Shown one piece after another: positions 46,320 to 56,063 of a stretch of 64,000 bases of DNA (its first letter is position 1; each line of letters opens with the position of its first letter). The position numbers were made by a program, and so were the translations under genes. The notes beneath the pieces were generated by a model. That model did not search any database. It saw only the letters and a list, made by a program, of their open reading frames with translations, and was not told the DNA's origin. The stretch is from Hyparrhenia diplandra (taxonomy: Eukaryota > Streptophyta > Magnoliopsida > Poales > Poaceae). Location of the stretch: NCBI GenBank assembly GCA_015847255.1, contig JADLZK010012248.1, forward strand, positions 1,426,001 to 1,490,000, read 5' to 3'.

Positions 46320-47130
46320 TGAAGCCACATGCATCATTTAACAACTGTCGGTTTCAATTCGGTTTAGTACTGTTGGGTCAAAACATCAACAGATGATAAT
46401 ATCATGAGAGTATCACTGTCGACTTGACGCATGCTGGTCCAAAGTATTGCCCGATTTGATACTGATGCTCATGATACAACAATTGGTTCATGCTTCATCC
46501 TGGCAGTGACACTCATGATATCACTGTCGGGTTAGTGCTACACTGAATTTTTGAGTGTCGCTAACAATGACACAATACCACATCTGGCATTATTATAATG
46601 CAATAGACATCAAAGTATTGTAATTGCCATCACATTTCTCACAACATCAAAGTACTGTAATTGCCATCACATTTCTCACAACATTAATAGGTAAAGATGA
46701 TGATACAACCATTGGTTCATCGCTAACAATGACTCAATAAATCATAATAACTACAAAATCATGCATACATACATCCTTAATAGGTAAAGACGAAGTCATT
46801 ACAAGCCTGGTTGTGACTTGTGAGGCAGGCATGTCATTTGTGGTCTTCTGGAGTCACTGTCAGTGAGAAAAAGAAGGACGCCACCTTTTAGTATAGGCAC
46901 GTTTCTGGTCTTTTTCACCACTCCCGAAATCATCTTGATTGGTAGATCTTAGAGTTAGATTAATTAGGAGTAATTACTATCACTAATAACAGAGGTGACA
47001 CCATTTTATAGCTCGACGCGGCCCATTAGTTAAGTAATCATGCCCACCTATTGTGGGCCTAGATTAGTGAGACTTGTTAGGCTCCCGAAGACTTAAGCTC
47101 AGAACAACTCTAACATACACATATTTTTTT
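46320..47130. repeat. CACTA-type subterminal remnant with local repeats
   Basis: Words such as actgtcggttt, tcactgtcgggtt and ggcagtgacactcatgatatc recur, as in subterminal zones of grass CACTA elements. A 36-bp unit (catcaaagta-tgtaattgcc atcacatttctcacaa) is tandemly duplicated at 46609-46682. The phrases gatacaac-attggttcat and gctaacaatgac also occur twice. No terminus was found. Confidence 0.45.
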
Positions 47131-47426
47131 TCCTAATATTTATTAACACGTGCAAGAGTATGTAGTGAGGTTTTGTATTTTTTTTAATTACAAATTACAA
47201 TACAACGCAGACGCTTAATATGCATGCATACTCACTTCTATGAACACACATACATTAACTCTACCCCTATGAGCACCTTGAAGGACTGAGCCGGCAAATC
47301 TTGAGGTTCACGAAGGCACCCCAGTGCCTCGCCTACCACTTAATGCATAGTGTTAGAAATTCTGAAATAAATCCAGGAAAATGCGAGCACCAGTGCCAAG
47401 TCGAGGACATGAACCCTGATGGGCAG

Positions 47427-48605
47427 TGTAACACCCGAAATTTTAAGACAATTTTAAATAGTTTAATTTCATAAAATTATTAATTTCTTATGTTCAATGC
47501 ACCATAAAATACTGAAGCCTTTCGACAGTCCTTGGAAGAGGGTTAAGAGGCTGATCACCTCGGGCGAAAGGGCAATTCACGGCTCACAGTGAAAGTGTAC
47601 ACCTCTGCGCAGAGTTTATCAAACTGGTATATCAGCCTTGCTCAAGGACACGAGCGGCCTTGGAACCCTTTGCATTAAAGATGATGACCTATGCTTGTTT
47701 AACATTTCATAATTTATTATTTATGCTTTACATTATTATGTTATAATGATCATGGTATATGGATAAGATGCTACCATGCTATATTTTTCGAAGTTCGACA
47801 TGGACTCACTCTTGCAATTTCCTCCACCTCGTCTATTGGCAAGAGTTACATGGAGAATGGACGAAGATACTAGTTCTTGGCATACGGAGCCCCCAAATAA
47901 CCTGTCCCTGGCATCACGCCTGGTTTTCCGAGGAAGCCCGGACATCACCATATGTGTGCCCGGGAAGTCCACACATATAACATAGAACGTATAAATATCG
48001 AAACAATGCTTTAAAGCGCAAATATAACTAAACAAACACTCACAATTTATCAGAGTAACGCGGAAAGGTTGCTAAACTTTCGGGCTCCATTATCTTGAGG
48101 GGACGGTGATTTGGGGGCTCCGTATGCCAAGAGCTAGCATCCTCATCCATTCTCCATGTGACTTTTGCCGCCAGACCGAGGTGGGGAATTGCAAGAGTGA
48201 GTCCATGTCGAACTCAAGAAATATAGTAAGGCAATATCTTATCCATATACCATGCTCATTATAACATAATAATGTAAAGCATAAATAATAAATTATGAAC
48301 TATTAAACAAGCATAGGTCATCATCTTTAATGCAAAGGGTTCCAAGGCCGCCGTGTCCTTGAGCAAGGCTGATATACGGTTTGATAAACTTCTGAAGTAT
48401 GTACACTTTCACTTTGTGAGCCGTGAATTGCCCTTTCGCCCGAGGTGATCAGCCTCTTAACCCTCTTCCAAGGACGGTCGGCAGGGTTCACTATGAAGCC
48501 TTTCGACAGGTTCGTCTAACAAGTTGGGGCGCTATGTCGTCAGATATAGGACCCACCCTTCCTATATGGCACAACAACATCCATAGCCTATACACATAAA
48601 TTGTG
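47427..48605 (+). repeat. rearranged 5' LTR of F forming a ~0.37-kb-arm palindrome
   Basis: After 38 bases in normal order the sequence switches to an inverted LTR piece (47466-47510 is the reverse complement of about 50046-50092). It then runs forward (47528-47910), has a ~190-bp spacer, and runs inverted again (48104-48605, the reverse complement of the LTR part seen at about 52300-52800). The forward and inverted parts are complementary over ~375 bp (47528-47910 with 48104-48474). Confidence 0.8.
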
Positions 48606-49430
48606 TGCCCGAAGTGATGAAAATGGTATTCTTTGGTTTGGAAAAAGGATTTGTGTGCGTGAAGTGAAAGCCATTCGTGAAGCAATTTTGCGAGAGAGAC
48701 ACATGAGTCGACTTATTCTATTCATCCCGAAGTACAAAGATGTATCTCGATCTTAAAGAGAAATATTGGTGGTATGGAATGAAGAGAGATGTGGCGAATA
48801 TGTGGCCATATGTGATACTTGCCAAAGAGTGAAAGCCGAACATCGAGACTGCGGGATTGTTGCAACCCATGAAAATACCCGAGTGGAAATGGGAAGAAAT
48901 TGGCATGGATTTTATAGTGGGATTGCCTCGTACTCAGAAAGGATATGATTCCATAAGGGTAACTGTGGTCGGTTGACTAAGGATGCTCATTTCTTACCTG
49001 TCAAGACCACCTATAATGGACCTAAATTAGCGGAGTTGTACATGGAAAAGATTATTTGCTTACATGGGGTTCCTAAGAAGATTGTGTTTGATAGAGGTAC
49101 ACAGTTCACTTCTAATTTCTAGTAGAAGGTACATGAATCATTGGGAACCCAGTTGAACTTTAGTACAGCCTTCCATCCACAGACCGATGGTCAGACTGAG
49201 AGGATTAATATCAGATCTTGGAGGATATGTTGAGAGCTTGTGCTTTTGTAAAGATGGCACTAGTTGGGATAAAAGTCTGCCTTATGCCGAGTTCTCCTAT
49301 AACAATAGTTATCAACAGAGTCTCAAAATGGCACCATTTGAAGCTCAGTATGGGCACAAGTGTAGAACACCCTTATTTTGGAATCAAACTGGGAAACTCA
49401 AGTGTTTAGACCTGATGTGCTAAGAGATGC
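48606..49430 (+). pseudogene. integrase of F
   Basis: The reading is frame-broken but motif-rich. CDTCQRVKAEH near 48816 is the second half of the HHCC zinc-binding module. WKWEEIGMDFIVGLPRTQKG near 48884 carries the first catalytic Asp. IVFDRGTQFTSNF near 49083 carries the second Asp, and AFHPQTDGQTERIN near 49169 the Glu. The enzyme inserts element cDNA into chromosomes. At least three frame changes (near 48870, 48960 and 49200-49400) and a stop after SNF disrupt it. The N-terminal end joins directly to inverted LTR sequence, so everything upstream in pol was lost. Confidence 0.75.
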
Positions 49431-49980
49431 TGAAGAACAAGTCAGAAAGATTAGAGAAAATTTGAGAGTAGCACAATCTCGGCAGAAAAGTTATGCAGAT
49501 ACTCGAAGGAAAAATATTGCGTTTGAAGAAGGGGATTATGTGTACTTAAAGGTGTCCCCAATGAAAAGTGTGAAAAGGTTCAATATGAAAGGGAAACTTG
49601 CTCCAAGATATGTTGGTCCTTTCAAAATCCTCAAGAGACGTGGAGAAGTTGCTTATCAACTAGAATTGCCCGAAAGATTGTCCGGTGTGCATGATGTGTT
49701 CCATGTATCTCAACTTAAAAGGTGTTTGCGCGTGCACGAAGAGCAGATAACTTTAGAAGAGCTTTTCTGTGGAAAGAAGATCTTACTTATGAAGAATTCC
49801 CAGTTAAGATTTTGGATGTAGCGAAAAAGTCACTAGAAATCGGACTATCAAGATGTGCAAGGTTCAATGGAATCGTTATACGTAAGATGAGGCAACCTGG
49901 GAAAGAGAGGATGATCTTAGAAAATCATATCCACGTTATTCGAGTAAGCAATCTAATCTCGGGACGAGATTCTTTTAAGG
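49378..49980 (+). CDS. integrase C-terminal part and chromodomain of F
   Basis: A long open frame (49378-49821) reads RDAEEQVRKIRENLRVAQSR, YADTRRKNIAFEEGDYVYLK, then the GPY/F-type segment KGKLAPRYVGPFKILKRRGE and HDVFHVSQLKRCL. After a shift near 49770 the chromodomain follows: YEEFPVKILDVAKK, then CKVQWNRYT-like and RMILENH-like segments to the end of pol. Chromodomains of this group direct integration to marked heterochromatin. The frame runs into the conserved ctcgggacgagattctttt at the polypurine tract. Confidence 0.75.
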
Positions 49981-49989
49981 GGGTAGAAT
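49973..49989 (+). other. polypurine tract of F
   Basis: ttaagggggtagaat directly precedes TGTAACACCC at 49990. Confidence 0.75.
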
Positions 49990-52983
49990 TGTAACACCCG
50001 AAATTTTAAGACATTTTTAAATAGTTTAATTTGATTTAATTATGTATTTTATGGTGCATTGAACATAGGAAATTAATAATTTTATGAAATTAAAATCAAA
50101 TATAAGGTCTAGACACATGCTTGATGCATCATGCTGCTGCACTTTATTTTTATATTGTTTTCTTGATTCAAAGTTTAAAAGGATTCATAGCACTTCAAAT
50201 TTTGAATTGGAAATTAGAATTAGAAATTGAAAAGCTTTTCTTGTCTCTCTCTCACACTCCTTCTCTTTCCGCCCGAGTGGCCCATCTTCCGCCTTGGCCA
50301 CTCCTTCCCGGCCCGACTTCTTCCTAGCCCGGCTTGGGGAAGTGCAGCTGCCATCTCCATGACCGATGTGTGGGCCCCACCGGCTGAGGCCCTTCCCCAC
50401 CTCGGTCTCGCCCTCTCCACACATCAATCCGCAGGATGGCCCGTCGCCCGATCAGGATACTCGGCGTCAGCGACCGAGGACCGCTGCGACCCTCGCCTCC
50501 CCTGTCTTAATAGGCCGCCTCCTAACCCTAGTCCTCATTTACCCATCCATGGCACCGCCATTCACTCTAGCACCACAGTAGCGGTCGCCGCAGACGCCAT
50601 TGCCGCGCCACGGGCCGGAGTCGCGACTCCGCCGTCTCGCGTCGTCGATCCTCTTCCGTATTGCCGAAGTCGCGAGGCCGTGTAAGCGACTTCCCAAATC
50701 CGAATCCCCGGTCAATTTCCATTTTCTTTTTCCTCACTTTCGCGGTCATCGGACATCATGCTCGGATTCCACCATCCGCCCGTTCACCATCGTTCTCGTC
50801 TTCGCGCCTCACCGTCCGATTTGACCGTCGGTGAGCACACCTTGGTCTCCTTTACTATCCCGTGCCTTTAGTTTTGAAGAATCGCGGCCACTAGGGCTTT
50901 CACGTACCGCATGCCGGCGGGCTTCTTTCCGCCCGCCATGTCGGCCCACCCGCGCACATCACGCGTTCCCACCGCCCTCGCAACACGCCGCCGCCGCCAA
51001 GATGATGCAAGGCCGCGTCCGCGAACGAGACGCGACATCGCCGCCGCGAAGCCGCGGTGACCGGCCATACCCCGCAACCGCGCCGCCTCGCCGGCAAGCC
51101 CGCCATCCGCCCGCGGCCGGCTCGCGCCGCTTTGGCCTACCTCGCCGTCCGTCGCCCCAGACGTGTCCGCCTCGCCGAGCTTCACTCCGGTACCCACGGT
51201 TTTCGTCGGGGCATCCGAATCGCGGATCGACCAACGCCGGTGGTTCGCCGCCCGACGCAGCGATAGCGCCCGCCGCGACCTGTTCGGCGGTGGTGATGCC
51301 CATACCGAAGGCCCATTTAATGCACCGTCAAACCTTGATCCAACGGATCGTATCTAATGATACCCCTTCCCGGTGTCGGACATTTTTGCAAAAAGGCCCT
51401 CATAACTTTTTAAGTATCTCACCCACGCCCTTCTGCGTTCCTAGACTACGGTTTCTTTACAGAAAACGTATTTCATGTTTTAACAAACAAAGAGCGCTAT
51501 ACCTTCCGAAAGTTATTACCTAGTTAACAGTTTAAGTTTACGCTTTGTCCTTTAGAAAGCGTAAATCCAGTCTTGGAGTAACCAAATACGTTTCTAGTAT
51601 TTACAGTTTTGCCACTGAAATTCAAATGCTCTTAACTTCTTCATTTTAACTCGAATTGATCCGTTCAAATTGCGTTAGACTCGTAATTCGACCCTCTACG
51701 CGTTAGTGTAATTGTTCAGTAATTTTAAGACAGTTAATTTTCGTAATTAGAATTAATTAATTATCTTTCTATAGGAAATCTTGTAAAATCCATAACTTAT
51801 CCGTTTTAATTTCGTTTTTCGTGATCTTTACGTCGATGTGATCGTAGCGACACGTAGATTAGTTTTATACACTTTTTATGCTGTTTTATCACTGTTGGTG
51901 TACTGTTCTAATATAGCCTTGTTTTCTTTGTGCATGATTGTCTTGGATGCTTGTATGTTGATTTATTATCGAAAGTATAGACGGTGAGCGTACTTCGGTG
52001 ATCGGGAGCGCTTTTTTTCGAGGAGCAGCAGTTTCAGCAGGACACCGATAATCAAGGCAAGTATAGTTTGGGATTTACTAGCTTAATTTCATGATCATGT
52101 GACTTATTTAATGTTTATGCCATGAAACATAAAACATGACTTTTAACAACATGGGAAATTATCGTATTAGAGTCTCCGGGATTTCTGATACAATTGTGAG
52201 GGCTACATGGCAATCGGTTTTAGCTCAGTACCTAGGACCTTTTCTAGCGAGTTAGGAGGAAGTGCTTAATTGGGTATAGTATAGCCCCTTGTCCACATAT
52301 ATGTGTATAGGCTGTTGGTTATGTGCCATATAGGAAGGGTGGGTCCTATACGACGACTTAGCGCCTTGACTTGTTAGACGAACCTGTTGAAAGGATTCAT
52401 AGTGAACCCTGCCGACCTACCTTGGAAGTGGGTTAAGAGACTAGCTACCTTGGGCGAAAAGGGCAATTCACGGCTCTCACGGTGAAAGTGTACACCTCTG
52501 CTTGCTAGCAGAGTTTATTAAACGATATATCAGCCTTGCTCAAGGACACGAGCGGCCTTGGAACCCTTTGCACTAAAGATGAGGACTAATGTTGATAACA
52601 TGTTTATGGTTTATTGTTTTATCATTTACATTATTTATGTTACATTGATCATGACCTATGGTAGTCTATACCTTGCTATATTTGTTGAGTTCGACATGAA
52701 CTCACTCTTGCTATTTCCACCACACCAGTCTCGGATCAAGGATGGAATGAGGATTACCGCCAGGAGTACTAGTCTTGTGGACCACCAGTCGGCGTACCCA
52801 TTCTTGGAGCTTCCGCATAAGAAAGTTGGAATTAGTTTCATTCTTTTGAGTTTTCATTTTTATTCTATGTAATAAGCATTGTTATGATACATTCCAACAG
52901 TTTGTCACCTTATGTGTGTTTCCGTTTTCAGGCACACATAGGGAATAATATATCCAATTTGTTCTTTTAAATTGGGTATGATA
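49990..52983 (+). repeat. 3' LTR of F
   Basis: About 2.99 kb, starting TGTAACACCCGAAATTTTAA and ending ggtatgata next to the target duplication. A GC-rich exon-like zone (about 50265-51300) with several meaningless open frames lies near the start. AT-rich sequence follows. The part from 52300 to 52800 is the source of the inverted pieces in the 5' LTR. The layout parallels the LARD LTRs at 5.9 and 12.3 kb. Confidence 0.8.
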
Positions 52984-53035
52984 GGCAGGTTCCGCCACAA
53001 GGAACCCAACCAGTTCACAGTTTCCTAGTATTTTT

Positions 53036-53399
53036 ACTTTATGGGGTTGTTTCTACTTGGTTTTAAGCCTGGCATGGCATCGCTCGCTCCCCGGATGCTT
53101 GGAAGGTCACAGAGCAAATAAACAAAAAGTTCAGGACAATATCACTAAATATGCATTGACAAACTTGCGAAGTATAAGATTAGCAATATAAACCCACACA
53201 CAGACTAAAATTAGGAGAAGTAATAATAGCAACAAACTTAAAAATAAATTAAGTAAGGTTCCACCATAATCGTTATTATTAAAGCACGAATTAAAGGATG
53301 ATCACCATGCCCGTAATTCTAGGTTTATTACACCAAGGCAAAGGCATCATTTTTTACAATAAACGATGTTTATTTGTGGTATATATTGAACAAGATTGC
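53036..53399. other. no gene seen
   Basis: AT-rich sequence between the SINE head and the first exon-like frame on the minus strand. It could hold a 3' untranslated region of that exon. Confidence 0.35.
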
Positions 53400-53576
53400 T
53401 CAAAAGGCCGTAGTGTGCCTACTGTAAGTGCCTGCAGAGGTTGGCACTTGGCCGACGATGTTCACCACTGCAGTTAACTGGTCGAGGCGATGGAGCTGGA
53501 GAGCGACGAGGTTATTGATCACTTTACTGTTCTTGACGATCTCTTCCTTGGCACGAAGATCCTGCATAGAGCCCAT
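53400..53576 (-). CDS. short exon or small ORF, coiled-coil-like
   Basis: The minus strand from Met 53576 reads MGSMQDLRAKEEIVKNSK, then NNLVALQLHRLDQLTAVVNI, to TGA at 53400-53402, 58 residues. Hydrophobic residues are regularly spaced as in a coiled coil. The phrase ctatgcag|gatctt offers a splice acceptor inside it. An in-frame stop lies just upstream of the first Met, so it is either an independent small ORF or a last exon joined at that acceptor in phase 0. It lies on the same strand as the NLR-like exons upstream, but exon B ends in phase 1 and would not join it in frame. Confidence 0.4.
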   Translation of the reverse strand: MGSMQDLRAKEEIVKNSKVINNLVALQLHRLDQLTAVVNIVGQVPTSAGTYSRHTTAF

Positions 53577-53639
53577 TTGTTAGTTTCTGCCAGAAATTGT
53601 AAGACGAAAAGCTAATGAAAGAAGAGGAAGATATTTTTC

Positions 53640-53946
53640 AAAGCAGCTTTGCTTTTAGATATTTTTCACGCGGCGGCGACCGGTGGCCAGAAGCAGCGAG
53701 GCCCCCTTCCCCCCCCCCCCAAAGGCCCCTCCCTAGCCCGACGAGGGCCGGTGGCGGTGGATCCGGCAAAGTGGAACTAGAGGCAGCAGCGAACCCTAAT
53801 TCTATCTCGCCCCTCCGCCCCAGATCTGGCCACACCACTTCCTCCCTCTTCCCGACGCCGGACACCACCAGATCCGGCTAGGAGGCGCCTAGATCTAGAG
53901 GCGTAATGGGGCGGCAAAGCAGTGAGATCTAGGCTTGTTTACCGTG
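53640..53946 (-). other. GC-rich 5'-exon-like block
   Basis: A GC-rich stretch with a C run (53708-53720) and open frames on both strands. The minus-strand frame (53868-53638) is Gly/Pro/Ser-rich without a motif. Together with the small ORF at 53400-53576 it could be the leader and exon of a short gene on the minus strand. Confidence 0.3.
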
Positions 53947-54681
53947 CACTACTAGAAAATGAAATTTGTTTGGCGACCATTAGTTTTCTTGGTGCCAAAA
54001 TCAAACCACCAAGAAAAGGGTAGTTTCCTTGGCGAGTGCTACTCTTCACTCAAAAAAAATATATATTCCTTGAAGGTTTAAGTAAACTGCCAAGGAATAT
54101 AGGAGTTTCCTGGCGATTACCCTTTGTCATCGCCACCTAAGGAAATATATTTTTTTTTCTTGCTAGTATGCATTTCCTTGAGGGCCATCTGTCAAGGAAA
54201 TAACAATCACCTTGGTGGTCAATAGCAGTCATAGAAAATTACAATTTACTTGGAGGTCAAGGGCAGCCAAGGAAACAACTATTACCTTGGCGGTCTAGAT
54301 AGTTTTCTTGGAGGTTTTTGGCCCTCGTGTAAACACCTTTGCTTTGTAGCTCTATCATTTCCTTAACCATTGGCAAATTAAGTCAGGTCATGATTTCCTT
54401 GGTAGCTAACCTCTAATGAAATTATCCTTGAGTGCCAAAACCGCCAAGGAAACTAATTTCCCTTGTCCTCTATTCTTGAGTGTGTTTGCTTGGTGGTTTA
54501 TGGTCAAGGATTATTTCCTCGGCAGTTTTTGGCCGCCAAGGCAATTCAGGATTGGGGTAGTGGTGGCGGGCATTAGGGGGAGAGGGTGGGCAAAAACCAC
54601 CATGGTAAAGATTTCATTAACGGTGACCTTTGGTTCGTGGCGGGCTAAAAAGCTGCCATGGATGTTTTTTACCTAGTATTG
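53947..54681. mobile_element. CACTA-derived MITE
   Basis: The left end is CACTACTAGAAAATG. The right end is ttttttacctagtattg, an imperfect inverted counterpart. Between them ccaagg/ccttgg words recur in both orientations roughly every 30-50 bp, as in subterminal zones of CACTA elements. No coding capacity. Flanking triplets (gtg and tat) do not match, so the exact right end is tentative. Confidence 0.6.
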
Positions 54682-55073
54682 TATAAGTAGTATAATTTCA
54701 TCAACGATTCCCGCGGCAACGTGCAGGGTGTTCTCCATGTCAATTCATTTAATTTATTTACATTTGCAAACCTCGTGCTAACTTGTATTTACTTATCCAC
54801 ATCAGAATCTAAAAAACTCATCCACTAACATGTATTATAATATTTATTCAATCTATTAGTAAATATAAGTAGTATAATTTTATCAGTGATTCCGCTGCAA
54901 CGCAAGGGTGTTCTCGTAGTATATAATATAAGCACATCCCATCCGTCAAACAAATGCAGGAAGGAAGAAATCTTACAAGTACAGTCAGAACAAGAGTAGG
55001 AGAATGTACTGCAAATATTAACATTTGAAAACAGTGGAGACCCAGAGCAAGTGGAGCAGATGGAAAGCATTAC
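54682..55073. other. duplicated ~45-bp phrase; no gene
   Basis: aagtagtataatttcatcaacgattcc... at 54685 recurs as aagtagtataattttatcag... at 54868, both ending near agggtgttctc. From about 54920 the sequence is the downstream intron flank of exon B' and matches 58045-58157. Confidence 0.5.
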
Positions 55074-55345
55074 CGGTGTGTGAGGAGGCAGCTTCAACAA
55101 CCGTAGCACTGGAACCAGGGTGGTCATCGTGCAAGGAAAGGCCATTGAAGTTGCTGCTGAAGGCATTTTCTAGGTCGTCATGTTTCGGCTCATTACTGTC
55201 TATTGCCTGTTGCTCAGCTTCAGCGATGAGTGGTGATCCATAACTGAATGTGAAGCATGGCGCAGCTAATTCGTGTTGCTGAGGAGCAGAAATGTGTTGA
55301 GGCCCCAGAACATCAGAGGTTGGGGCAGCACCTGACAGATGATCA
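55074..55345 (-). CDS. exon B' (second copy of the NLR C-terminal extension exon)
   Basis: The minus strand is open: LSGAAPTSDVLGPQHISAPQ, CFTFSYGSPLIAEAEQQAID, DDLENAFSSNFNGLSL, then HPGSSATVVEAASSHTG. It ends at a GT donor (accg|gtaatgc, exon end 55074). It is clearly paralogous to the second half of exon B (58158-58440), at roughly 60% identity by eye, with the donor conserved. The upstream limit is unclear because a 26-base A run (T run on the minus strand) followed by acaacag stands at 55361-55391 and could act as an acceptor. No known domain is recognised. Confidence 0.5.
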
Positions 55346-55365
55346 AAATTCAAGCTAACTGTTGT

Positions 55366-55391
55366 AAAAAAAAAAAAAAAAAAAAAAAAAA
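55366..55391. repeat. 26-base poly(A) run flanked by short direct repeats
   Basis: aaaattcaagcta on the left and aaaatcaagcta on the right bracket actgttgt plus the A run. This suggests a tiny target-primed insertion. Confidence 0.6.
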
Positions 55392-55399
55392 TCAAGCTA

Positions 55400-56046
55400 G
55401 CGGCATTGCCAAGTTTCTGCCAGGACTTAGAACAATTCTTTAATATCAGAAAAGGTACCAAGCAATGAAGTCAGTTTTTGAGGAAAATATTTTGGAAGCC
55501 GCTTGCTTTTTTCAAATAAATGTAGGCAACTTTTTAAACTTGCTTCTGAGAAAGGTTCTTTTTTTATTTGCCTACTGCTTTGGAAGTTGTGCGAAAACCA
55601 TTTGAATTTAGAAGCCCGAAGAAGCAGGGTCATATATTGACACCATCAAGGGGTCAATGCTTAATTTGCTTGGTTGCTTTTTTCTCCTCTGAATGTTTTC
55701 AAATGGGCACAATATTTTTCTGTTCTAATAAAAGACGATTGTCTATATATGCAGAACTCTCTAAAGCCCTATTTGTTTTAGCTTAGCATTTTCAAATGGA
55801 CATAATGTCTGAAGTTACACGAGTAGCTTTGTACACAGATTTTAACAGACTACCTTGCCAGGTTGGGGTTATTGCAACCCACTCTCCATTGGTTTCTAAC
55901 GCACTGTAGCACAGTACATATTTATGCCTATGCCAGGGGAGTGTGAGGTTTGATTTCTGTGCAGTATTTTTCCTTTATTTCCTAGAGATAAATGAATGTG
56001 GGCTACGGTGCAATAGTAAACGCATGCTATATACAGTGCTATTTTT
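55400..56046. other. no gene seen
   Basis: AT-rich sequence with scattered short frames lacking motifs. It is presumably an intron or spacer between exon B' and the retroposon. Confidence 0.4.
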
Positions 56047-56063
56047 AACATTTCCCATTACTA

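Larger units (their letters stand above)
47427..52983 (+). mobile_element. chromovirus F (Ty3/gypsy, Tekay-type), deleted
   Basis: Both outer ends are present: the LTR start TGTAACACCC at 47427 and the LTR end at 52983, with a perfect 5-bp duplication GGCAG (47422-47426 and 52984-52988). The host SINE resumes on both sides, confirming the limits. Inside are a rearranged palindromic 5' LTR, integrase, chromodomain, polypurine tract and full 3' LTR. Gag, protease, reverse transcriptase and RNase H are gone. The last two bases of the 3' LTR read TA rather than CA. Confidence 0.85.
47178..53035 (-). mobile_element. tRNA-derived SINE, split by element F
   Basis: On the minus strand the head reads ctggttgggttccttgtgg (53024-53000) and continues, beyond the F insertion, into cagggttcatgtcctcgac (47418-47400), an A-box/B-box arrangement. 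The body follows (gtgctcgcattttcctgga, ccggctcagtccttcaaggt, gtgctcataggggtaga). It ends in an A-rich tail (plus T run at 47178-47185). This matches Au-type grass SINEs as I remember them. Joined across F the SINE is about 300 bp. Its own target duplication is not clear. Confidence 0.7.

Noticed and set aside
50227..51523. Open frames of 152 and 230 codons in the 3' LTR of F
   Set aside because: They lie inside a defined LTR, have Pro/Arg/Ser-rich low complexity, and show no domain.
54825..55166. 113-codon minus-strand frame overlapping exon B'
   Set aside because: It is in a different frame from exon B'. Only the exon B' frame matches the paralogue at 58.2-58.4 kb.
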